Assembly (NCBI GenBank): GCA_963803125.1
Contig: CAWDLR010000003.1
Coordinates: 3,162,001 to 3,226,000 of the forward strand
Source of the DNA: G963675935 sp963803125
GTDB taxonomy: Bacteria; Planctomycetota; Planctomycetia; Pirellulales; Thermoguttaceae
Direction of reading: 5' to 3'
DNA length: 64,000 nucleotides
Under the pieces are notes generated by a model. That model did not search any database. It was not told the DNA's origin and saw only the letters and a program-made list of their open reading frames with translations. Every line of letters starts with the position of its first letter. The stretch's first letter is position 1. Shown here in pieces: positions 1-8,592 of this stretch. A program made the translations under genes and the position numbers.

Positions 1-475
1 GTCGCGTCCAGGTCCGCCACGCCACCGCCGATGCCCACCACCGTCAGCGTCACCGCCTTGCTGCTGTAGCCGGGCACCGTGACGATGACCCTGCTGCCGG
101 GGTTTTCGCCCGTGGTCGAGAACCCGCCGCCGCTGTCCGGCACGACTTCCTGCCCATCGGAAGTGTACACGTGAATGAGGTTGCGGTCAAAGTTCAGGCT
201 CCAATAGCCCGTCGCCGGCACACCGTCGCCGCGAGGGTTCTGCAACAGGAGCGTCGTCGTCTCCCTCTCGCCCACCCCCAGGATGCTCTGATGCGGATCG
301 TTCTGGTACGTCGTTGCGGGAACCACGTCCAACCAGTTGCCCACCTGGACCGCCTGCGTGGCGACGTTGGTGAATATCCGGCCGATCGGCTGGCCGGTCC
401 AATAGTCGATCTCGTCATATTGCCATTCATAGGTGAACGAATCCAGCCCGCGATAACCCGGTTCCGGCGTCTATA
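1..475 (-). pseudogene. 5'-truncated duplicate of part of the giant surface-protein gene
   Basis: This stretch aligns without gaps to 2536-3010 (offset 2535), with only scattered mismatches by eye. Read on the minus strand in the matching frame it gives the same cadherin/Ig-like text (for example GLDSFTYEWQYDEID and SGGGFSTTGENPGSRV). In that frame a TAG stands at the upstream border near 470-475, where the parent gene has TAC. The copy therefore has no start of its own and is a remnant of a paralogue or of a duplication. Its other end lies beyond the left window edge, so the total length is unknown. Confidence 0.75.
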
Positions 476-1465
476 GGAGCCAACCGGGAAGACCGTCGCC
501 GCCGTCTTCTCTGCTACCAACTCTCGGCCGCGGCCAACTGCTGCTCGAATTCCTTTCTCGAAAGGGATCTCCATTCTCACCCCGCGGCTCTCGTAGATCC
601 GCTTCAGTTCGGCGAGCGCCTCCTTCTTGTGGCCGAGCAGCGCCAGGCCCTCGTACGCTCTGAACAGGTCAGAAATTGCGCCTGACCACCCCGCGTGCGG
701 CAGGGTTCGCGATGCGTGGTCGCACGCCTTTCTTGCCGCGGGATAGCCGCTCGGGTCGCCGATCCTTCCGAGGGCCAAGCTGATCTCGGCCAACTCCCGC
801 TCAGTTATCGAACTGGGATTATGGGCAAGGACGTACGCAACGCGGTCTCGCAGGGAAGGCACGGCCCTTTGGCACTTCCGCCGTCCCAGCCAGATCGCGG
901 CGTCGGTCGCGTTGTCGTCATTGCTCGTCAGATCCGCGATCTTCCGGTCCTCATCCGTCGCGTTCCTGTTGGCTTCGTACCACGACATTATCTGTTTCCG
1001 AAATTCGGGAACCAGATCCCGGTGGGATTCGATGTCGAAGTGGGACAACCGCTGCCCACCTTGGGCGAGGAAGTGGCGGCCCGTGATGTGCCAAATCAGG
1101 AGCGCTGCCAGTTCGTTCACCGTCCACTGATGCTTGATTCCGTGGTCGCTCGTCACGGTTCTGGTAGGCGTGTTGTCGCGTAGAGCCTGGGCCAACACTG
1201 GGAGTGCAGCGATGCCCATCCCGCGCAACCTCGCCATCGGATTCCCCCTAGGCTCGCGGTAGTCCAATGTGCCCGACTCGTTGACCTGAGTGGCCTTGTA
1301 GGAGGGCAGCTTGGCCAATTGGCGGCATCCCTCGCGGTACACGGGTGAGGCCCTGCGCTCGCGCGACCTGAGTTCCCAGGGATTCGGTGGTTGTTGCTCC
1401 GCCGCGCGAAGAGCGCAAGCAACGCCCAACAGGCACACGAGACACGACGTTCTCGAAAATGACAT
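194..1465 (-). CDS. Secreted HEAT-like repeat protein with chimeric C-terminus
   Basis: The start is the ATG at 1465, preceded by GGAGG at good spacing. The first 20 residues (MSFSRTSCLVCLLGVACALR) are a signal peptide. Residues about 60-330 are alpha-helical with HEAT-like stretches such as AAIWLGRRKCQRAVPSL and LALGRIGDPSGYPAA. No enzymatic motif is visible. At about position 475 the reading frame runs into the duplicated piece of the giant gene in a non-coding phase, giving roughly 90 Arg/Thr/Ser-rich residues up to a stop at 194. The natural C-terminus has thus probably been lost. It starts 10 bp after the stop of the giant gene, so the two may be co-transcribed. Function unknown. Confidence 0.65.
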   Translation of the reverse strand: MSFSRTSCLVCLLGVACALRAAEQQPPNPWELRSRERRASPVYREGCRQLAKLPSYKATQVNESGTLDYREPRGNPMARLRGMGIAALPVLAQALRDNTPTRTVTSDHGIKHQWTVNELAALLIWHITGRHFLAQGGQRLSHFDIESHRDLVPEFRKQIMSWYEANRNATDEDRKIADLTSNDDNATDAAIWLGRRKCQRAVPSLRDRVAYVLAHNPSSITERELAEISLALGRIGDPSGYPAARKACDHASRTLPHAGWSGAISDLFRAYEGLALLGHKKEALAELKRIYESRGVRMEIPFEKGIRAAVGRGRELVAEKTAATVFPVGSYRRRNRVIAGWIRSPMNGNMTRSTIGPASRSAGYSPTSPRRRSRWATGWTWFPQRRTRTIRIRASWGWARGRRRRSCCRTLAATVCRRRAIGA

Positions 1466-1475
1466 TGGTGGCCTC

Positions 1476-4400
1476 CTATCCAAGAACAGGAACACGGACG
1501 AGGGCCGAGAGGTTGCGGTTCCACTGCGGGAGGGACGTACTATCAACACCGGCAGGGTCAACAGAATACCACGATGAACCAACGTCCACTGACCATACAC
1601 CTATCAAGTCTTTTGTCGCGGCACCCCGCCAGTACCAATCCAGTTCGGCCAACGTGACCCAGATGCTGTCGGCCGCGTCGGACTTATACATCAAGTACAA
1701 GTGGAAATCGTCGGTCCTGTCGACATGCCTGTCACCGTCGAGCAGGTTCTCAGCCGGCCTGTCCGCATCAGAAAAAGGCGTCGAGACCCCGCCATCAGCG
1801 TGCGCAAAACGGTCGCGGTACTGTGGGACCGAGTCGAGGACGAAGTCGCCGTCCGACGACCTCTTCTCCCTGGTGCCCAGCAGGTCATCAACGGTAAACT
1901 CAACGTCGGTACTGACCAACTGCGTGAATGCGATGATCCCCGGTCCGGACGCCGGCGGTGTAACCTCCGCGTGCCACACGATTCCGTGGTCTGGGTCTGG
2001 CCCGCCGAATTCGAGCATTGGGTTGTCGCCCTCGCCGGGCGGGGCGGGCGCGATGTTAACGGCAGGGCTCGCTGACGTGGTTGTCAACGTTAGTGTCCAC
2101 TGCGGACGCAGCACGCCAAAAGTCGCCTGGGCGCGGTAGGTGTGCCCGTCGATTGTCACGTAGTAGCGAACCACCAGGTTGTTGCCGTCGCCTATCCAGT
2201 AATAGTGTATCGTGTCGGATAAGTAGGCGAGGGGGGCGAGCGGATCGACGGTGCCGTTGTTCGGATCCTGCGTGTATCCGGCTATCGGGTTGTTCCCCCT
2301 GCCATCGAGCGGAATGACCCACAAGCTGCCTCCAGCATCGAGATTGCCGGGGGTCACAACACCCTTTAGGTTGTTTCCGTCTCCCACCATGATCGTCGAC
2401 ATTAGCCCGGTTATTTTCTTGTTGCCGCGGCCGACGTCGTAGATATCGACCTCCACCACGGTGTATTTGACCTCCTGGTACGTGCTCCAGGTCCAGCCGG
2501 CTTGTGGGCCGCCGGTCCAGCCCCAGACGTGCCAGGTCGCGTCCAGGTCCGCCACGCCACCGCCGATGCCCACCACCGTCAGCGTCACCGCCGTGCTGCT
2601 GTAGCCAGGCACCGTGACGATGACCCTGCTGCCGGGATCCTTGCCCGTGGTCGAGAACCCGCCGCCGCTGTCCGGCACGACTTCCTGCCCATCGGAAGTG
2701 TACACGTGAATGAGGTTGGGGTCAAAGTTCAGGCTCCAATAGCCCGTCGCCGGCACACCGTCGCCGCGAGGGTTCTGCAACAGGAGCGTCGTCGTCTCTT
2801 TCTCGCCCACCCCGAGGATGCTCTGATGCGGATCGTTCTGGTAAGTCGTTGCGGGAACCACGTCCAACCAGTTGCCCACCTGGACCGCCTGCGTGGCGAC
2901 GTTGGTGAATATCCGGCCGATGGATTGGTGCGTGTAATAGTCGATCTCGTCGTATTCCCAGTCGTAGGTGAACGAATCCAGCCCGCGATAACCGGCGTCC
3001 GGCGTGTAAAGCACCGACGAGGAATTGTAGGGGTCGGCGGCAACCGTGCCGTGCTGGGGCGGGGTGACGATCTCTAGCACGCCATTCAACCACACCGCGC
3101 CGCCGTAGCTGCTCGAAGCAGCGCCGAGAGAAATCAGGTTGTCGGCCGAGTCGGTCGCCACCAACCAGGGCGTCGGCAGATACGGCTCGGTGACGGGGTA
3201 ATCCCGCGCGACAACCGGCGCGCCCACGTAGTAGATGTCCGCGTCAACCAGCACGTGGAGCAAGTCGTACTGTCCGCCCGAAGTCGCTCGCACATAGAAG
3301 TCGTAGACCTTCCACGCGTCGTCGAGGGTCAGCTTGCAGGTGAAGACCCCGTTCGAGTCGATGGCGGCCTCTTCGGGCAGATCATCGCCGACCAGTTGGT
3401 ACGTTATCGCCCCCTGCGCCTTTGCGGCCAGCGACGTCACAATCACCGTCCAGCCCAGCTCGTTGTTGACGGTGCCCTCGATGTACGCCGTGGGATAATT
3501 CCAGAGTTCGCCGCCATTGGGGCTACAAAATACCGGCGGCATGTCCGCCGTCGAGACGTTCAGCGAAAACGCCCTGATCTGCCAGCCGCCGCTGTAGTTA
3601 TATGTTGCGTTTGCGGAATAGGTGGCGGCGGCGCAGCCAGTGCCGGGCACCCATTGCAGAATGCCATCGGAACCGAGCGCCGCCGAGCCGCCGCTTAGGC
3701 CGGGGACATTCAGGGCGAAATTGCCGCCGGAGTCGCCGGGATCGCCCACCACCGCCGCGCTGGACAGCAGGGTGTTGAACGTCACCCCGCTCTGCAACGC
3801 GTCGGCGAAGACGGATGGGAGCGAACCGACCAGCAGCGTGCCGCCGCTGACGGTCGTGTCGCCGGTGTGGGTATCGCCGCCCATCGAGACCGTGCCTTTG
3901 CCGTTCTTCATCAGGTCGCCGCTGCCCGAGAGGCTCGATAGCGTCAGCGTCGCGTCGGCATCGGCCACGTCAATCGTGATCGGACTATCGGCCGCGACAT
4001 TCATGGAAATCGTCGCGTCGCTCACGCCGGCGTCCACGGTGATGCCGCCGGTCAGAGTCAGGTCGCCCGCCCCGGTGATCGTAAACCCGGCGGCGCCAAA
4101 CTCGATCGACCGGAAACTCACGCGGGTGCGATCATCGCTACATCCATTTTCCGACGGCGTGCCGGCGAAGTAAAGATCGCTTCCGGCCAGCGGCAGCACG
4201 TTGCCGGCCCAGTTTGCCGCCGTCAACCAGTCGCCGTCGCTGCCGCCGCCGGTCCAGACAAAGGGCGACGAAACGCTGTAGGTTGGCCCATAATAGGTCG
4301 GCACTTCGCCCTCGGTGTTGAAGCCCGTTTCGTCCAAGTAGTTGTCGTCCTCATCGATAATCGTGCCGTTGTCGATCAGGTTGAGCTGCACCGTTCCATT

Positions 4401-5965
4401 GCCGTAAACGTTATCGACAGTAACGACGTAGACGGCGTAACTGCCGTAGCCGCCGGCGTAACCGGTGACAGCAGTGATATTGCCGGTGGTGTTGGAGCAG
4501 ACCAGCGAAAAATCTGCGGCGTCCACGCCGGTGACGTTCTTGCTGAAGGCGACGACGAACTGGAGGCTGTCGGCGGTGGTTTGCTCAGCCCCCAGCCGGG
4601 CGATCGTCGCGACCTGCGCCGGCAATGACGTCGCCTCTTGATTGTAGTGCGTCAGGACTTGGGAGAAGTCGTTGAGGTTCACCTGCCCGTCATAGTTGAA
4701 GTCGCCGCTTTGCCACGTTCCGGTTCCATTGTAGTTTGCCAGCACCGTGCCAAGGTCGTTCATGTCAACGTCTCCGTCCAAGTTCGCATCGCCGTACAGG
4801 GCTCGGGTGACCGTCACTCGGTGGCGCGTCGCGTTGTCGCTCCAGGCGAGTCCCGTGGCGGCCGTGGCGGCGGAACTGTAGAGCTGATTCTGGCTTGAGG
4901 AGAAGGGAATCGCAGGAGGCGTAGCGGCATAACTGGCCGTCAAGTCGCTCAATACGGTCGAGGCCGGGTCGGAATTGAGATCGGCGGAGTAATTGAAGAC
5001 GATTTTTCCATCCTGAATGTCGGTGTGGCCGAGATTGAGCACCGGGTTCCAGGCGCCAGGGCCGGTAAGGTTGAGTTGGCCCGCGTAGACGGTGGTCGGG
5101 CCGGTGTAGTCGTTCGCGCCGCTGAGGGTGGCGAGGAAGTCGCCGGCTTTTTGCAGCGGGGCGTCCGTGCCGTGCAAATCGACGTCGATGGCGCCGCTGA
5201 GAACCAGATAGCTTGCGGCGGTGATGCCGGCCGAGGTTGTGCTGCTGTTGGTGATCCAGCCGCTGAACAGGCCGACCTGGCCGACAGTGATGTTGTGGCC
5301 GTTTAGATCGAGCTCAGCCCCATATTCGCCGCTAAGCAACACTGCGCTGCCGCAAGACGCCAGGGCGTTATCGTTGCCGAGTTGGAGTGTTCCCGCCTCG
5401 ATCACCGTGCCGCCGGTGTAGGAGTTGGCGGCGGCAAGAACCAGGGTGCCCGCGCTGGTTTTCGTGAGATAGTTGGGGCCGGAGAGGGCGCCGGAGATTG
5501 TCAGCGTCGCGCCGTTGGCCACGTCGATTGTAAGCGCTTTGGCCATCGCGATGTTCAACGAAATCACCGCGGTGCTCGCGGCGGAGGCGACCGAGATGCC
5601 GTCAGAAAGCGTCAAGTCGTTTCCGCTCAGCGAGAACCCGTCGGTGGTGAAGTCGATCGACTTGAAGGTGGTGCCAGCCGGAAAATCGTTGACTGTCCCG
5701 CCGCTCGGCGGCGTGGCGGAGAATTGCAGTTCGTCGCCGGGCTGCGGGGTCGCGTCGCCCACCCAGTTCTCGGGCGTCATCCAGTTACTATCGGCGGTGC
5801 TGCCGCCGTTCCAGACGCAGACAGACAACAGGCTGCGATCTTCAAGCGGCTCGAAGGCGAGGCGTCGCCGCTGCGGCAGACCGGCAGTCGAGCGTTTCCT
5901 GTTCAGCCGCCTTGCCCCAGAATCACGCCCCCCCCCCCCCGAAAAAAGCGGAATGCGTCACGCAT
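1476..5965 (-). CDS. Giant LEPR-XLL surface protein with dockerin and autotransporter-type repeats, start out of frame
   Basis: About 1,450 residues are open from 5828 down to 1476. The same frame upstream encodes RRLAFEPLEDRSLLS, the LEPR-XLL motif of planctomycete giant exported proteins, so 5828 (TTG) is not the start. The best start is the ATG at 5965 with GGAGG 8 nt upstream, but it is in a different frame: 13 G (5928-5940 as C) lie between it and the motif, and 14 or 11 would join the frames. Domains in order: autotransporter-associated strand repeats, a type I dockerin (GDANLDGDVDMNDLG, then GDFNYDGQVNLNDFS, near 4640-4800), a second strand-repeat block, an Ig/cadherin-like domain (PDAGYRGLDSFTYDW) and an unassigned C-terminal third. 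Probably cell-surface adhesion or scaffolding. Either phase-variable, or the G run is miscounted. Confidence 0.8.
2536..3010. repeat. Direct repeat, second copy of 1-475
   Basis: This part of the giant gene is the likely parent of the copy at 1-475. The two are in the same orientation, ungapped and about 2.06 kb apart. The interval between them holds the HEAT-like gene and the C-terminal third of the giant protein. Recombination between the copies would delete both. Confidence 0.9.
5928..5940. repeat. Homopolymer of 13 C (13 G on the coding strand)
   Basis: The run lies 24 bp downstream of the ATG at 5965 of the giant surface gene. With 13 G the ATG frame stops after about 20 codons. A change of +1 or -2 would fuse it to the LEPR-XLL frame. 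Mononucleotide runs of this length are typical contingency loci, and also typical spots for base-calling error. Confidence 0.85.
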
Positions 5966-6278
5966 GATCGGATCCTCCGGTGTAAGGCCAGGAATCGAAG
6001 GTCAAAGGTTCAAGGTCAAACGTGGACGCAACGAGTCCTACGACAAGACGGCCGCTATTCTACGCCGGATCATGGAAAGCACAATAACCAGAAGTAGGGG
6101 GCGCGGGGGGTGTGCTGTTCTCCCTGACAAGGCGGCAGTCGTATCGCGGAGAGTGTGGCTAGTCGGCGGCGACGGCCCGTTGCGGCCTCAACCTCCGGCC
6201 AGACCTGCCGGGCTTTTCCCCTTCTCGCTGCCGCTCTTTCGAGGGAAAATGGAAAGGAGGAAGAGTTGAAACGAAATC
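5966..6278. other. Divergent intergenic region
   Basis: This region separates the giant surface gene (minus strand) from uvrC (plus strand). It should hold both promoters. Apart from the ribosome-binding site at 5974-5978 for the minus-strand gene and an AAGGAGG near 6254-6260 ahead of uvrC, I see no clear signal. Confidence 0.4.
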
Positions 6279-7628
6279 ATGGCCGAAACGCCCCTGCCAA
6301 ACGACAACTCGCTGGCTGCCGAGAAGGTGCGCTCCTTCCCGCAGACGCCCGGCGTCTATCTGATGAAGGACGCGGCGGGGCGGGTGATCTACATCGGCAA
6401 GGCCAAGAATCTCCGCGCGCGGGCCGGCAGCTATTTCTTGAAAGCGGCGGCCGAAGACTCCCGCACAGCGAAGCTCGTCACGGAAATCCGCGACATCGAC
6501 TACCTCGACGCCGAAAGCGAAATCGACGCCCTCTTGATGGAAGCCCGGTTGATTAAGGACATCCTGCCGAAGTTCAACCGCGATCTGCGCGACAACAAGA
6601 CGTTTCCGTATCTGGAAATCTTCACGCACGAGGACTATCCCCGCGTGCGATTCACCCGCGAGCCGAAATCGCAGGGGACGAAGCTCTACGGGCCCTTCGC
6701 CAATCCGCGCGGGCTGCGCGGGGCGATCCAGGTGCTACAAAAGGTGTTCAAGTTTCGCACCTGCACGTTGGACATCGACGAGAACGACCAGCGTTGGCGG
6801 TGGTATCGCCCCTGCCTGCTGCACTTTATCAATCAATGCACAGCCCCCTGTAATTTCCGCATCTCGAAGGAACAATATCGCAAAGACGTCCACCGCTTGC
6901 AGCGCTTCCTGGAAGGGGGCAAGAACAAGCTGCTCGGCGAGATGCGCGAGGAGATGACCGCGGTCGCCGCCGGGCTGCAATTCGAGGAGGCCGCCCGGCT
7001 GCGCGACGAGATCGAGATGCTGGAGACGCTCGACGACCGCGGCCGGCTGGAGAAGCACGTGCAGCCCGAGGTCTTTCCTACCGACCCGAAGCGCGGGCTG
7101 GCGGGACTCAAAAAAGTGCTGCATTTAGAGCAACTGCCGCGAACGATCGAAGGGATCGACGTGGCCCACCTGGCCGGCACGGACACGGTGGCGTCGGTGG
7201 TGCAGTTCATCGACGGCCTGCCGTTCAAGCCGGGCTACCGGCGGATGCGGATTCACGGCGTCGCCGGCCCCGACGACACGGCAAGCATCTACGAAGCGGT
7301 CGTGCGGCGGTTTCAGCACCGCGTCGAGAGCGAAAGCGCTCCCGACATTCTCCTGATCGACGGCGGCCGTGGGCAGCTCAACGCGGCGACGGCGGCACTG
7401 GACCTGCTCCGCAAGAGCGATGCCGCTGCCGAAATCTCCACGAAGATGCAAGTCCTCTCGCTGGCCAAGCGCGAGGAGCTGGTCTTCAGACCCGAGGGCG
7501 ACGAGCCGCTGCACCTAAGCCGCCACAGCTACGCCCTGCGGCTGTTGCAGTACGTGCGCGACGAAGCCCATCGCTTCGCCCAGCATTATCACCACATCCT
7601 GCGAAAGCGGTCGCAGTTGGGCGAATAG
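6279..7628 (+). CDS. uvrC: Excinuclease ABC subunit C, short form
   Basis: UvrC makes the dual incisions in nucleotide excision repair after UvrA/UvrB recognise the lesion. The GIY-YIG nuclease is at the N-terminus (VYLMKDAAG, then VIYIGKAKNLRAR, residues about 26-48). A Cys-rich stretch (RPCLLHFINQCTAPC) follows near residue 185. A UVR (UvrB-binding) motif lies near 230-260 (LQFEEAARLRDEIEMLE), and the RNase H-like 5' nuclease domain occupies about 285-430 (EGIDVAHLAG, ILLIDGGRGQLNAA). At 449 residues it is much shorter than the usual 600 or so. The C-terminal helix-hairpin-helix pair is absent and the linker is short. Identification is secure from the domain order. Confidence 0.93.
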   Translation: MAETPLPNDNSLAAEKVRSFPQTPGVYLMKDAAGRVIYIGKAKNLRARAGSYFLKAAAEDSRTAKLVTEIRDIDYLDAESEIDALLMEARLIKDILPKFNRDLRDNKTFPYLEIFTHEDYPRVRFTREPKSQGTKLYGPFANPRGLRGAIQVLQKVFKFRTCTLDIDENDQRWRWYRPCLLHFINQCTAPCNFRISKEQYRKDVHRLQRFLEGGKNKLLGEMREEMTAVAAGLQFEEAARLRDEIEMLETLDDRGRLEKHVQPEVFPTDPKRGLAGLKKVLHLEQLPRTIEGIDVAHLAGTDTVASVVQFIDGLPFKPGYRRMRIHGVAGPDDTASIYEAVVRRFQHRVESESAPDILLIDGGRGQLNAATAALDLLRKSDAAAEISTKMQVLSLAKREELVFRPEGDEPLHLSRHSYALRLLQYVRDEAHRFAQHYHHILRKRSQLGE

Positions 7629-7652
7629 GGACCGGATCATCTCGCAGCTAAA

Positions 7653-7715
7653 CTGATGGGTGGGGCAGGCATTCCTGCCTGCCCCGGGCAGACAAGAATG
7701 TCTGCCCCACCCATC
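7653..7715. repeat. Palindromic repeat between convergent uvrC and trmL
   Basis: Arms of about 21 bp (7653-7673 and 7695-7715) pair with few mismatches around a GC-rich centre. The same sequence family (core TGGGGCAGACATTC) recurs as a perfect inverted repeat at 46037-46108. It lies between two gene ends and the stem could stop transcription from both sides. It overlaps the last two bases of the trmL stop region. Confidence 0.8.
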
Positions 7716-8181
7716 AAATCGAGCGACAGGGACCGCTGCCGCACTGCCGCGCCGCTTCGTAGGCGGCAACTGCGACGCTGACCGCGAGGTTCAGGCTCCG
7801 CGCCTCGGCGGCCATCGGGATGCGAAGGCAACGATCAGCAGCATCGGCCAGCAACGACGGCGGCAGGCCCTGCGATTCGCTGCCGAAAACCAGGACGTCG
7901 CCGGGCGAAAATGCCGCCTCGGTGTAAAGCCGCGCCGCCCGCTTGGTGAAGAACCAGAGACGCCCGTCCGGCATTCGCCGTTGAAACGCCGCCCAATCGT
8001 CGACCGCCTCCCAATCGAGATGCTGCCAGTAGTCCAGGGCGGCGCGGCGGAGGTGGCGGTCGTCGAGGCGGAAGCCCAGCGGGCGGACCAGCCAGAGTTT
8101 CGCCCCCAGGGCCACGCAGGTTCGCCCCACGTTGCCGGCGTTGTCGGGGATTTCGGGCTGGTGCAGGACGATATGGAACAT
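7714..8181 (-). CDS. trmL: tRNA (cytidine/uridine-34 2'-O)-methyltransferase
   Basis: TrmL is a small SPOUT-fold enzyme that methylates the wobble-base ribose of tRNA-Leu isoacceptors using SAM. The N-terminus from the ATG at 8181 (MFHIVLHQPEIPDNAGNVGR) matches the family start. Further signatures are GSESQGLP and the knot-forming IPMAAEARSLNLAVSVAVAAYE region near residues 128-148, of which the SLN-containing loop binds SAM. The length of 155 residues is normal. Longer upstream starts are in frame but lack conservation. It converges on uvrC, separated only by a palindromic repeat. Confidence 0.92.
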   Translation of the reverse strand: MFHIVLHQPEIPDNAGNVGRTCVALGAKLWLVRPLGFRLDDRHLRRAALDYWQHLDWEAVDDWAAFQRRMPDGRLWFFTKRAARLYTEAAFSPGDVLVFGSESQGLPPSLLADAADRCLRIPMAAEARSLNLAVSVAVAAYEAARQCGSGPCRSI

Positions 8182-8344
8182 GGCGCGATGATCGTCTCCC
8201 CGGGCGTGCGAACCCGCCAGCCGGCGGTCACCACCAATCATAGCGGCTTCCGACATCATTCCGCCAGTCACACGAACCCATCTTCAATGGGATAATGGAT
8301 TAGACCTCTGGTAGCCCCATTGCTGCAACGCGAAAATGAACTAG

Positions 8345-8495
8345 AATCATGGGAGTGCAGCCGAGCTCGCGCCGGATGGCGGCGGGGCGGGGAGACCAAC
8401 CAGCCGGTTACGCGCCGCCTTGGGGCGCAGGCCGATCTGCGGCGGTCAGGGCGGTTTCAGGCCCTAGTCCGAGAACTCACCCCGTAGGCCGGTCG
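8345..8495 (+). promoter_or_regulatory. Candidate ydaO/yuaA-type c-di-AMP riboswitch
   Basis: The 3' part reads CCGAGAACTCACCCCGTAGG (8469-8488), close to the highly conserved CCG..AGCTAACC.CGTAGGC end of ydaO RNAs. The 5' part has GCAGCCGAGC (8357-8366), GGGGAGACCA (8389-8398, resembling the GGGGnACC box) and GC-rich pairing segments between. It lies about 100 bp upstream of a permease gene. In Firmicutes this class controls potassium and amino-acid transporters, including an APC-family member, which fits the gene here. The call is by eye, with no covariance score. Confidence 0.6.
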
Positions 8496-8592
8496 AGGCA
8501 TTTCGCCCCGATCTCGTTGAAAGGCGTCACGTCCTTTGCACTGACGTCGCCTGGAGTCTTCTGGACACGCCATCCCCGGCGTGTTGGTGTCG

